A stretch of 6,137 nucleotides of DNA from Acidobacteriota bacterium (GTDB lineage: Bacteria; Acidobacteriota; Terriglobia; Terriglobales; Acidobacteriaceae): the NCBI GenBank assembly GCA_021798235.1, contig JAJZMO010000237.1:1-6137 (forward strand), read 5' to 3'. The notes below the pieces were generated by a model that saw only the letters and a list, made by a program, of their open reading frames with translations, ran no database searches and had not been told where the DNA came from. Shown piece after piece: positions 1 through 6,137 of the stretch. The translations under genes were made by a program, and so were the position numbers. Each line of letters starts with the position of its first letter. Positions within the stretch are counted from its first letter, which is position 1.

Positions 1-689
1 GCTGCCTGCACTTGAGCCACGCTGAGGCCTGCGGCGATCTCCTCGAGCACCAGCCCCTGTGGCGTCACACGGATGCAGGCCATCTCGGTAATGATGGTGT
101 CCACCACACGCGCACCAGTCAACGGTAGCGTGCAATGGCGCAGAATCTTCGGGCGGCCATCGCGGGTGGTGTGCTCCATGGCTACGATCACGCGCCGAGC
201 GCTGGCTACCAAATCCATTGCGCCACCCATGCCTTTTACCATTTTTCCGGGGATGGTCCAATTCGCCAGATTGCCCTGTGCATCCACCTCCATCGCGCCC
301 AGCACGCTCAGGTCAATGTGCCCGCCACGGATCATGGCGAAGGATTCGGCGCTGGAAAAATACGATGCGCCGGGCATCTCGCTCACTGTCTCCTTGCCGG
401 CGTTGATCAAATCTGCGTCCTCCTGCCCGGCCAGCGGATAGGGGCCTACGCCGAGCATGCCGTTCTCCGATTGCAGCACCACTTCCACACCCGTGGGAAC
501 AAAGTTCGCCACCAGCGTGGGAATGCCAATGCCCAGATTCACCGAGTAGCCATCGCGCAGTTCGCAGGCCACGCGCCGTGCAATGCGCTGCACCGTTTCC
601 GCTCGGTCGCCGTGCGTGGCCGATGCAGCCTGTGCTGGCCCCTGCCGCTGCGCCGCATTCTTCTGTAGAGTAGAACCATCAGGATGCAT
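1..689 (-). CDS. scoB: Succinyl-CoA:3-ketoacid CoA-transferase subunit B (C-terminus cut by window edge)
   Basis: This is the beta subunit of a family I CoA transferase, which moves CoA from succinyl-CoA to acetoacetate in the cytosol as an A/B heteromer. About 229 residues are visible with no stop; judged from family length, roughly the last ten lie beyond position 1. The reading shows NLGIGIPTL (residues 51-59), then [10 protein letters not shown] (74-83) with the catalytic glutamate at residue 75 that forms the glutamyl-CoA intermediate, then [19 protein letters not shown] and [10 protein letters not shown], all typical of SCOT subunit B. The ATG at 689-687 is preceded by GGGAG with a 6-nt spacer, which supports this start. 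It gives an unusual N-terminal extension of about 30 Q/A-rich residues; a GTG at 593-591 would give a family-typical N-terminus. The gene lies downstream of scoA on the same strand, after a 278-nt gap. A related 3-oxoadipate or butyrate CoA transferase is possible, but the motifs favour SCOT. Confidence 0.9.
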   Translation of the reverse strand, partial: MHPDGSTLQKNAAQRQGPAQAASATHGDRAETVQRIARRVACELRDGYSVNLGIGIPTLVANFVPTGVEVVLQSENGMLGVGPYPLAGQEDADLINAGKETVSEMPGASYFSSAESFAMIRGGHIDLSVLGAMEVDAQGNLANWTIPGKMVKGMGGAMDLVASARRVIVAMEHTTRDGRPKILRHCTLPLTGARVVDTIITEMACIRVTPQGLVLEEIAAGLSVAQVQA

Positions 690-989
690 CGCTTGCTCCC
701 TTGCTGTTTTCGTTATCGGTGCGCTTCGCTGCTGCGTGCCAATGTTCTGGTGCTGGGCAGTCTGGCGCTTGCCTTTTCTGTCTCCGGTTTTCCAGCCAAC
801 CGGCCCGCGCCGTGGATTTTGCTGCCTGTGTTGACCGCATTTTTCGGCACCGTGGAAACCTTTCGCTGCCTGCGTCCGCATTGGAGTTTTTATCATGCCG
901 CCGTTTTAATCAGCCTTTACATGGACATGATGGCGCTTATGATGATCCTCTTTCTTGCGCTCTACCCCTACGCACGCTGGTTGATGTAA
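684..989 (+). CDS. Small hydrophobic membrane protein, unrecognised
   Basis: I do not recognise this 101-residue frame. It is strongly hydrophobic, with about three likely membrane segments: residues ~16-35 ([14 protein letters not shown] core), ~42-58 ([17 protein letters not shown]) and ~71-96 (a Met/Leu-rich stretch including [15 protein letters not shown]). Basic residues cluster before the first segment. It lies antisense to scoA and scoB, fills the gap between them and overlaps the scoA 3' end by 22 bp. Its ATG (684-686) shares the palindrome ATGCAT with the scoB start on the other strand and has no well-placed ribosome site. A TTG at 693 follows AGGA at 681-684 with an 8-nt spacer and may be the true start (98 residues). 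The membrane-like composition and otherwise unexplained gap argue for a real gene; the absence of a recognised family and the weak ATG context argue against. Confidence 0.5.
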   Translation: MHRLLPCCFRYRCASLLRANVLVLGSLALAFSVSGFPANRPAPWILLPVLTAFFGTVETFRCLRPHWSFYHAAVLISLYMDMMALMMILFLALYPYARWLM

Positions 990-1675
990 CGCACCGTTCG
1001 CTTCTCAATTTTTTTCTCCAATGCGCGACACACCACCACGCGCTGCACATACACGCCTGGCGTCACCACGACATCTGGATCGAGCGCGCCCGGTTCGACC
1101 AACTCCTCCACCTCGGCGATGGTCACACGCGCAGCCGTGGCCATGATCGGATTAAAATTGCGCGCCGTCTTGCGATACACCAGGTTGCCCATGCGGTCGC
1201 CACGCCAGGCATGGATCAGCGCAAAGTCCGCGCGCAAAGCCTCCTCCAGTAAATATGTTTTGCCGTCGAAGACGCGCGTCTCTTTGCCCTCAGCCACCAC
1301 CGTGCCCACGCCCGCCGGAGTGTAAAACGCAGGAATGCCCGCGCCACCAGCGCGAATGCGCTCGGCCAGCGTGCCTTGCGGAATCAAATGTAGATTCAAC
1401 TTTCCTGCGAGCACTTGCGCCTCCAGCAATTTGTTCTCGCCCACGTAGCTGCCCGTGTGCTCGGCGATTCTGCCCGCTTCCAGCATGCGCCCCATGCCCA
1501 CGCCATCGATGCCCATATTGTTGCTGATGGTGCGCAGACCACGCGCTTCGGTGCGCAGCAGTGCTTCGATCAATTCTGCAGGAATGCCACAGAGGCCAAA
1601 GCCGCCCAGCATCACCGTTGCGCCGTCGGCAATGTCGCGTACCGCTTCCTCCGCCGATGCGACGACCTTATTCAT
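968..1675 (-). CDS. scoA: Succinyl-CoA:3-ketoacid CoA-transferase subunit A
   Basis: This is the alpha subunit of the CoA transferase, pairing with ScoB to convert acetoacetate plus succinyl-CoA to acetoacetyl-CoA plus succinate in ketone-body and short-chain fatty-acid use. It has 235 residues, about the family's usual length. The CoA-transferase signature GGFGLCGIP is at residues 24-32, followed by SNNMGIDGVGMG, GSYVGENK, a TPAGVGT stretch and a NFNPIMATAARVT segment, a pattern typical of SCOT A rather than PcaI. The frame is open 14 codons further upstream, but the ATG at 1675-1673 is chosen because GGGAG sits 6 nt before it and the protein then begins MNKVVASAEEAV, as relatives do. It is transcribed divergently from mscL and is followed by scoB on the same strand after a 278-nt gap, where the two subunit genes usually abut or overlap. 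Its last 22 bp overlap the convergent small membrane ORF. Confidence 0.93.
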   Translation of the reverse strand: MNKVVASAEEAVRDIADGATVMLGGFGLCGIPAELIEALLRTEARGLRTISNNMGIDGVGMGRMLEAGRIAEHTGSYVGENKLLEAQVLAGKLNLHLIPQGTLAERIRAGGAGIPAFYTPAGVGTVVAEGKETRVFDGKTYLLEEALRADFALIHAWRGDRMGNLVYRKTARNFNPIMATAARVTIAEVEELVEPGALDPDVVVTPGVYVQRVVVCRALEKKIEKRTVRYINQRA

Positions 1676-1791
1676 TGCGATCTCCCGTGCCACAGCGCGC
1701 GTGGCGTATTGCTCCATTCACTTCGCCGATAATGGTACGATGCTTCGATGATGGTTGCGCGCAGAAAATAAAATTTTTCAGGAGTAAGGCG
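1676..1791. promoter_or_regulatory. Divergent promoter region between scoA and mscL
   Basis: This 116-bp gap separates two divergent start codons, so it should hold promoters for both scoA (leftward) and mscL (rightward). Possible -10 elements for mscL are GATAAT (1728-1733) and TACGAT (1736-1741), but I find no matching -35 at proper spacing. An AT-rich run at 1764-1778 lies directly before the mscL ribosome site. No clear operator palindrome is visible. The role is inferred from gene orientation. Confidence 0.4.
1781..1784 (+). promoter_or_regulatory. mscL ribosome binding site
   Basis: GGAG lies 7 nt before the ATG at 1792. It fixes the mscL start, because the same frame is open upstream to at least 1561, where it is only antisense to scoA. 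Confidence 0.75.
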
Positions 1792-2190
1792 ATGCTCAAA
1801 GGATTTCGGGACTTCATTTTGCGCGGCAATGTGGTGGATCTGGCTGTGGCCGTTGTCATCGGCGCGGCTTTTACGTCCATTGTCAACTCGCTGGTAGGTG
1901 ACGTCATTAATCCACTGATTGCAGCTATCGTCAAAAAGCCAGACTTTTCCTATCTGGTGCTGCATCTGCATGGTGGCGTCATCAAGTATGGAAATTTTTT
2001 GAATGCGATTATCTCCTTCGCCATCGTTGCCGCCACGATGTACTTCGGCGTGGTGCTGCCTATGGATAAATTTCTGAGGAGATTTCACAAACCCGAAGCC
2101 GCTCCGACCACCAAGCCCTGTCCGGAGTGTTTGAGCCAGATTCCGCAGGATGCACGGCGGTGCGCTCACTGCGCCCAGCCGGTTGCGTAG
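1792..2190 (+). CDS. mscL: Large-conductance mechanosensitive channel MscL with zinc-ribbon C-terminus
   Basis: MscL is a homopentameric inner-membrane channel that opens under membrane tension and releases solutes during hypo-osmotic shock. The protein has 132 residues, close to the usual 130-150. The amphipathic N-terminal helix (MLKGFRDFILRGN) leads into TM1 (residues ~14-45), which contains VVDLAVAVVIGAAF, the pore-lining signature. By alignment from memory, L17 and V21 match the hydrophobic constriction (E. coli L19/V23), and A20 replaces E. coli G22, as in the M. tuberculosis channel. A periplasmic loop follows, then KYGNFLN and TM2 (~68-90). The tail is unusual: after a short A/P/T linker it ends in CPECLSQIPQDARRCAHC (C110, C113, C124, C127), a CxxC-x10-CxxC zinc-ribbon-like knuckle in place of the common LLTEIRDLL helix bundle. 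The gene is divergent from scoA and followed by lon on the same strand after 112 nt. Confidence 0.95.
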   Translation: MLKGFRDFILRGNVVDLAVAVVIGAAFTSIVNSLVGDVINPLIAAIVKKPDFSYLVLHLHGGVIKYGNFLNAIISFAIVAATMYFGVVLPMDKFLRRFHKPEAAPTTKPCPECLSQIPQDARRCAHCAQPVA

Positions 2191-2261
2191 GAACGGTGTG
2201 GCGGGAGTGCTTGGCAAGATACGCCCCCAAGTCTGCACGCAAGTGGATGCAGCGTCCGCTT

Positions 2262-2267
2262 TACAAT
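2262..2267 (+). promoter_or_regulatory. Possible lon promoter -10 element
   Basis: TACAAT (2262-2267) lies 35 nt before the lon ATG and matches the sigma-70 -10 consensus at 5 of 6 bases. No good -35 hexamer is present at 16-18 nt spacing, so the call is weak. I see no sigma-32-type promoter at correct spacing. lon could also be co-transcribed from mscL, since no clear terminator follows mscL. Confidence 0.3.
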
Positions 2268-2302
2268 GAAGAGTGAGTCAGTCTGTTTGACGCGAGGTGC
2301 GC

Positions 2303-4708
2303 ATGAGCCAGAGCAAAGAATCCAACGAACTCCGCAAGCTGCCCATGATGCCGATCCGTGACATGGTCATCTTTCCGTTCATGATGACGCCGTTCGTCGT
2401 GGGTCGCGAGTCCAGCGTGCGTGCGCTCGAAGAGGCGCTGACCGGCGATCGCAAAATCTTTCTGGCCACGCAGCATGACGCCAGCGTGGATGAGCCACAG
2501 CCGCAGGACATTTACCCCATCGGTACCATCGGCAACATTGTGCAAAGCGTCAAAATGCCCGATGGAAACATCAAGGTGCTCGTCGAAGGCGTCGAACGCG
2601 CCGAGGTCACCAGCCTGGTGGATACTGACGGCTTCTTTGTCGCCACCGTGCGCGTGCATCCATCGTCGATGGAAATCACCAAGGCCCTCGAAGGCCAGAT
2701 GCAACACATCACCACGCTCTTCGAGCAGTATTTGAAGCTCCAGCAGTCGCTCAACTTTGAGACCGTCGCCTCTTCCATTCGCATGGATGACCCGGCACGG
2801 CTGGCCGACACCATCGCTGCCAATCTGCAACTGCCGATTGAGGAGAAGCAGAAGATTCTCGATCTCTTTGATCCCGCCGCGCGGCTGAATCACATCGCTG
2901 GCGTGCTGGAAGTGGAGATCGAAAAACTCAACATGGACCGCAGCATTCAGTCGCGCGTCAAGCGCCAGATGGAGCGCGCGCAGAAAGAGTACTACCTCAA
3001 CGAAAAAATCAAGGCCATTCAAAAGGAACTGGGCCGCGGCGAAAAAGGCGAGTTTGACGAGCTGAAGAAAAAGATTGAAACCTGCGGCATGCCCAAAGAT
3101 GTACTGGAAAAGGCGCTGCAGGAGCTAAAAAAACTCGAAGCCATGCCGCCCATGTCGGCAGAGTCCACCGTCTCACGCAATTATCTGGACTGGCTGGTCG
3201 CCGTGCCGTGGAAGAAAAAGTCCAAGGAAATCCGCTCGCTCCAACACGCGGAAAAAGTTTTGAACGCCGATCACTACGGGCTGGATAAGATCAAGGAGCG
3301 CATCCTGGAGTTTTTGGCTGTGCGCCAGCTGGTCAAAAATCCCAAGGGTTCCATCCTCTGCTTTGTTGGCCCTCCGGGCGTTGGTAAAACCTCGCTCGGC
3401 ATGTCCATCGCCAAGGCCACGGGCAGAAAATTCATTCGCATGTCGCTGGGCGGCGTGCGCGATGAGGCGGAAATCCGCGGCCATCGCCGCACCTATATTG
3501 GCGCATTGCCCGGACAGATTATCCAGTCGATGAAGCGCGCGGGCACAAAAAATCCCGTCTTCGTGCTCGACGAGATCGACAAGATGGCCTCGGACTTTCG
3601 CGGCGATCCGGCCTCGGCGCTGCTGGAAGTGTTGGATCCGGAGCAGAACACCAGCTTTCAAGATCACTACCTTGACGTGGAGTATGACCTGTCGCAGGTG
3701 CTCTTCGTGGCCACAGCCAACGTGCTGCACACCATTCCCGCAGCGCTGCAAGATCGCATGGAGATTCTGCGCCTGCATGGCTACACGGAAAACGAAAAGG
3801 TGGAAATCGCCAAACAGTATCTGATCAAAAAGCAGCGTGAAGCCTGCGGCTTGACCGAAAAGAATATCGTATTTGGCGATGATGCGATTCAGGAGATCAT
3901 TCGCAGCTATACGCGCGAGGCCGGTGTGCGCAACTTGGAGCGTGAGATTGGCAACCTCTGTCGCAAAGTGGCGCGCCGCGTTGTGAATGAAGGCCCCAAG
4001 CACAAGGAAGTGATCACGGCAGCGAATTTGCAGGAGTTGGCCGGCGTCACCAAATATCGCAGTTCGCAAGTACACGAGCACAACGAGATTGGCCTGGTTA
4101 CTGGTTTGGCGTGGACGGAGGTCGGCGGCAGCATCCTATCGACAGAAGTGCAGGTTCTCGATGGCAAAGGCAAGCTCACGCTCACCGGCCAGCTTGGCGA
4201 TGTGATGCAGGAATCGGCGCAGGCCGCGCTCTCCTACATTCGCAGTCGTGCGCTTCACCTTGGCCTGGCTCGCGATTTCTATCGCAATGTGGATATTCAT
4301 GTCCACGTTCCCGAAGGCGCAATTCCCAAAGATGGCCCCTCGGCAGGCATCACCATGGCCACAGCTTTGGCCAGCGCGCTCACGCGCATTCCCGTGCGCC
4401 GCGACATCGCCATGACTGGCGAAATTACGCTGCGCGGCACCGTGCTGCCCATCGGCGGATTGAAAGAGAAGTTGCTGGCCGCGCACCGAGCTGGCATCTT
4501 TGAAGCAATTATGCCGGAGGAAAATCAGAAGGATCTGACCGACGTCCCAGAGAATTTGAAGTCGGCCATGAAGCTGCACTTTGTTACAACAATGGACGAG
4601 GTGCTCAAGATCGCTCTTGCCGGCCCGCTGCCCGAGATTGCAGAAGACGCGCCCGGCGTGCTCACTGGAGTGCCCGCCGCGCGCGGTCCGGAGACCATTC
4701 GCCAATAA
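2303..4708 (+). CDS. lon: ATP-dependent protease Lon (endopeptidase La)
   Basis: Lon is a cytosolic hexameric AAA+ serine protease that unfolds and degrades damaged and short-lived regulatory proteins. It has 801 residues (E. coli Lon has 784). The N-terminal substrate-binding domain spans ~13-205, starting with [16 protein letters not shown] charged helical, coiled-coil linker covers ~205-310. The AAA+ module (~330-590) has Walker A GPPGVGKT at 356-363 and Walker [11 protein letters not shown] at 418-427 (D423, E424). The LonA-type protease domain (~600-785) has PKDGPSAG with catalytic S680 and GGLKEK with catalytic K723, 43 residues apart as in E. coli (S679/K722). All catalytic residues are intact. 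A tail of about 20 A/P/G-rich residues follows the last conserved helix. The ATG at 2303 is preferred over an in-frame GTG at 2297 because GAGG (2294-2297) lies 5 nt before the ATG and leaves no site for the GTG. It converges with trxA. Confidence 0.98.
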   Translation: MSQSKESNELRKLPMMPIRDMVIFPFMMTPFVVGRESSVRALEEALTGDRKIFLATQHDASVDEPQPQDIYPIGTIGNIVQSVKMPDGNIKVLVEGVERAEVTSLVDTDGFFVATVRVHPSSMEITKALEGQMQHITTLFEQYLKLQQSLNFETVASSIRMDDPARLADTIAANLQLPIEEKQKILDLFDPAARLNHIAGVLEVEIEKLNMDRSIQSRVKRQMERAQKEYYLNEKIKAIQKELGRGEKGEFDELKKKIETCGMPKDVLEKALQELKKLEAMPPMSAESTVSRNYLDWLVAVPWKKKSKEIRSLQHAEKVLNADHYGLDKIKERILEFLAVRQLVKNPKGSILCFVGPPGVGKTSLGMSIAKATGRKFIRMSLGGVRDEAEIRGHRRTYIGALPGQIIQSMKRAGTKNPVFVLDEIDKMASDFRGDPASALLEVLDPEQNTSFQDHYLDVEYDLSQVLFVATANVLHTIPAALQDRMEILRLHGYTENEKVEIAKQYLIKKQREACGLTEKNIVFGDDAIQEIIRSYTREAGVRNLEREIGNLCRKVARRVVNEGPKHKEVITAANLQELAGVTKYRSSQVHEHNEIGLVTGLAWTEVGGSILSTEVQVLDGKGKLTLTGQLGDVMQESAQAALSYIRSRALHLGLARDFYRNVDIHVHVPEGAIPKDGPSAGITMATALASALTRIPVRRDIAMTGEITLRGTVLPIGGLKEKLLAAHRAGIFEAIMPEENQKDLTDVPENLKSAMKLHFVTTMDEVLKIALAGPLPEIAEDAPGVLTGVPAARGPETIRQ

Positions 4709-4750
4709 CGCTTAGGCTTTTCGGCAATTCCGCGTGTAGGCAATCTCTGG

Positions 4751-4783
4751 GTACCCCATGTCTCGTTTTGAGACATGGGGTAC
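4751..4783. repeat. Perfect 14-bp inverted repeat, 5-nt loop, between lon and trxA
   Basis: The left arm GTACCCCATGTCTC (4751-4764) and right arm GAGACATGGGGTAC (4770-4783) are exact reverse complements around the loop GTTTT (4765-4769). It lies 42 nt after the lon stop and 25 nt after the trxA stop on the other strand, where a bidirectional terminator would be expected. Neither strand has a U-rich tract after the stem, so it is not a canonical intrinsic terminator. The long perfect stem and tiny loop in a convergent intergenic space also fit a dispersed REP-like palindromic repeat. A transcription-ending or 3'-end-protecting role is inference. Confidence 0.85.
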
Positions 4784-4808
4784 TGCAAGCGGGCCAAACA
4801 GCCCTCGG

Positions 4809-5138
4809 TTAGCTGATCACCTTGCTTAGAGATTTGTCGATCGTCTCCTTTGGCACAAAGCCAACGATTTGGTCGGCCACTTTGCCCCCTTTAAAAATCA
4901 GCAGGGCGGGAATGCCGCGAATGCCATAGCGCATCGGCGTGGACTGATTCTTGTCCACATCCATTTTCATCACCTTCAGCTTGCCTTGGTACTCCCGGGC
5001 CACTTCATCCACGATGGGTGCCAGCGCGCGGCACGGTCCACACCACGCAGCCCAAAAGTCCACCAGAACCGGCTGGCCCGATTGCAGGACCTCCGCTTCA
5101 AAGGTCGCGTCATTCACTTCTACCGCCAGTCCTGCCAT
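4809..5138 (-). CDS. trxA: Thioredoxin
   Basis: This is a small cytosolic dithiol-disulfide oxidoreductase that passes electrons from thioredoxin reductase to ribonucleotide reductase, peroxiredoxins, methionine sulfoxide reductase and other partners. It has 109 residues, the standard single-domain length. The active site is WCGPC (residues 32-36, redox cysteines C33 and C36), followed by Arg rather than the commoner Lys. The buried acid corresponds to D27 in VLVDFWAAW, and the cis-proline loop is RGIPALLIF with P77. The C-terminal GFVPKETIDKSL helix fits the fold. The ATG at 5138-5136 is chosen because AGGAGG lies 7 nt upstream and the protein begins just before strand beta-1. The frame stays open about 59 codons further upstream, but that stretch does not resemble a protein extension. 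No signal peptide or lipobox is seen. The gene converges with lon and follows the amidase gene on the same strand after 203 nt. Confidence 0.96.
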   Translation of the reverse strand: MAGLAVEVNDATFEAEVLQSGQPVLVDFWAAWCGPCRALAPIVDEVAREYQGKLKVMKMDVDKNQSTPMRYGIRGIPALLIFKGGKVADQIVGFVPKETIDKSLSKVIS

Positions 5139-5341
5139 GAAAAAGCCTCCTGAGAGTTGTTGTTTGTATGTGGCGGATCTCCCGCCTGTCCAACCCTTCA
5201 GCATACTAGATGCAACGGGCAGACAATCCGTTACATTGGAATGCATCCAAAAATTTGCAGACGGCAGAAATTGTTTAGGAGACAAGGGATAGGCTGGAAA
5301 CAGATTTGGCTCCACGCCCCACCAGAAACGCTGGCCGCACG
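5139..5341 (-). promoter_or_regulatory. trxA upstream region, probable own promoter and leader
   Basis: This 203-nt gap between the amidase stop and the trxA start holds no credible gene. On the minus strand, AGGAGG precedes trxA. A short hairpin, GGCGG/CCGCC with a 5-nt loop (5172-5186), lies in the presumed leader. TATGCT (complement of 5200-5205) with TTGTCT (complement of 5221-5226) could be a promoter, but its 15-nt spacing is short. The length of the gap suggests that trxA has its own promoter. Confidence 0.35.
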
Positions 5342-6137
5342 CTACCGGGAGAAACCCTCAGATTGCGCCAGGCGCATGCCATCCATGCTTTGCACGTAGG
5401 TGGCCACGCCGCGGTAGAGTGACTCGGCGATGCGCTGCCGGTAGGCGGGCTGGCGCAGGTCGGCGGCATCGCTTGCGTTGGTCAGGAAGGAAATTTCCGC
5501 CAGAATGGACGGCATCCGCGCGCCGATGAGCACCATGAACGGCGCTTGACGCACGCCTCGGTTGCGCAGATCAGGATTGCCCGACCGCAGCCCTTGATAT
5601 AGGGATTGCTGCACATCGGCAGCCAGGCTCCGGGATTCGCCAATTTTGTCGGTGAGCGCGATCTTTTGCACCAAGCCGGAGAGGTCGTGCACGGAAAGCC
5701 CCGATCCAGCATTTTCGCGCGCGGCCACGGCCAGCGCATTCGGTGAGCCGGTAAAGTTCAAATAATACGTCTCCACGCCACGCACCTCCGGCTCTGGGCT
5801 GGAGTTGGCATGGATCGACAAAAATAAATCGGCGTGTGCGCGGTTGGCGATGGTCGTGCGCTCTTGCAGCGGGATGAAGACGTCGGTCCGCCGCGTGTAG
5901 ATCACCTGCATGCCCAGCCGCTGTTGCAACAGACGGCCCAGGCGCAGTGCAACATCCAGCACCACAGCTTTTTCTTCCAGTCCATGCGGCCCCAGCGTGC
6001 CAGAGTCGTGCCCGCCGTGTCCGGCGTCAATCACAATGCGATGGATGCCCAGGCCCAGCACGCGCGTCATGGAACTGGAGCCTTCGACGAAGGCCGGGCT
6101 GTCTTGCGCAGTGGAATCATCCATTGCAGGAACAACA
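5342..6137 (-). CDS. N-acetylmuramoyl-L-alanine amidase, Amidase_3 family (N-terminus cut by window edge)
   Basis: This is a zinc-dependent amidase that cleaves the bond between N-acetylmuramic acid and L-alanine in peptidoglycan, as AmiA/B/C do in daughter-cell separation. The visible domain begins at HRIVIDAGHGGHDSG. Numbering from the Met at 6124, the Amidase_3 zinc ligands are H36, E51 (in LEEKAVVLDVALRL) and H105 (in LFLSIHANSS). The catalytic glutamate is E210 in ILAEISFLTN. VRGVETYYLNFT and RNRGVRQAPFMVL are also family-typical. The stop is at 5344-5342. The Met at 6124 lacks a ribosome site, and the frame stays open to position 6137. The real protein therefore probably starts outside the window, with a signal peptide and perhaps an AMIN domain as in AmiC; neither is visible here. 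I see no inserted autoinhibitory helix large enough to be certain of, and amiA/B/C cannot be distinguished from this fragment. Confidence 0.92.
   Translation of the reverse strand, partial: VVPAMDDSTAQDSPAFVEGSSSMTRVLGLGIHRIVIDAGHGGHDSGTLGPHGLEEKAVVLDVALRLGRLLQQRLGMQVIYTRRTDVFIPLQERTTIANRAHADLFLSIHANSSPEPEVRGVETYYLNFTGSPNALAVAARENAGSGLSVHDLSGLVQKIALTDKIGESRSLAADVQQSLYQGLRSGNPDLRNRGVRQAPFMVLIGARMPSILAEISFLTNASDAADLRQPAYRQRIAESLYRGVATYVQSMDGMRLAQSEGFSR

Noticed and set aside
135..668. A 177-codon open frame on the plus strand opposite scoB
   Set aside because: It is antisense to a clear ScoB reading, its translation is rich in His, Arg and Cys with no recognisable domain, and it is explained by GC-rich codon bias on the opposite strand.
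1561..1791. A longer MscL starting upstream of 1792
   Set aside because: The upstream part is antisense to scoA and not MscL-like. The ATG at 1792 has GGAG at good spacing and begins with the conserved amphipathic helix.
2205..2214. GAGTGCTT upstream of lon as half of a CIRCE (HrcA) operator
   Set aside because: The partner half TTAGCACTC is absent at the required 9-nt spacing, and a single half-site occurs easily by chance.
2261..3022. A 253-codon minus-strand open frame over the lon 5' end
   Set aside because: It is a shadow of the conserved Lon N-terminal domain; its translation is abnormally rich in His and Asp with no domain.
3173..4081. A 302-codon minus-strand open frame inside lon
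   Set aside because: Lon is intact through this stretch, with Walker A and B in place. The antisense translation shows no family motif and has His/Ala/Leu-rich shadow composition.
5139..5315. A 59-residue N-terminal extension of thioredoxin from an upstream ATG at 5315
   Set aside because: AGGAGG is placed 7 nt before the internal ATG at 5138, and the 109-residue product matches the standard thioredoxin length. The extension has no signal peptide or lipobox pattern.
1..6137. A novel multi-gene defence, mobile or biosynthetic system
   Set aside because: All sizeable genes belong to well-known housekeeping families with intact motifs. There are no transposase, integrase, toxin-antitoxin, nuclease or repeat-array signatures, and no tRNA at an island boundary.

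Overview
The window most likely comes from a moderately GC-rich, Gram-negative, soil-type bacterium. The protein sequences look to me like Acidobacteriota (Terriglobales/Acidobacteriaceae): the Lon N-terminus, the amidase catalytic domain and the zinc-ribbon MscL all point that way. This is an impression from the residues, with no search behind it. The content is chromosomal housekeeping. I see no mobile element, phage gene, CRISPR array, tRNA or rRNA.

Layout: (1) Positions 1-1675 on the minus strand carry a split succinyl-CoA:3-ketoacid CoA-transferase. Subunit A (scoA) is upstream and subunit B (scoB) downstream; the scoB C-terminus runs off the left edge. The two subunit genes are separated by an unusually long 278-nt gap. 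It holds a plus-strand (antisense) reading frame for a small, strongly hydrophobic protein of unknown function. (2) Divergent from scoA, mscL (1792-2190, +) encodes a large-conductance mechanosensitive channel whose usual C-terminal helix is replaced by a four-cysteine zinc-ribbon-like tail. (3) lon (2303-4708, +) is a complete, catalytically intact ATP-dependent protease. (4) Between the convergent lon and trxA lies a perfect 14-bp inverted repeat with a 5-nt loop. (5) trxA (4809-5138, -) is a standard thioredoxin. (6) An Amidase_3 N-acetylmuramoyl-L-alanine amidase (5342-6137, -) has an open N-terminus at the right edge.

Functionally, the CoA transferase activates acetoacetate for catabolism. 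MscL is the emergency valve for hypo-osmotic shock, Lon removes damaged and regulatory proteins, thioredoxin keeps cytosolic thiols reduced, and the amidase cleaves peptidoglycan cross-bridges during cell separation. Apart from the two CoA-transferase subunits, nothing shows that these genes form a common pathway. No convincing new multi-gene system is present. The items most worth a second look are the antisense membrane ORF inside the scoA-scoB unit, the intergenic palindrome, and the zinc-ribbon MscL.
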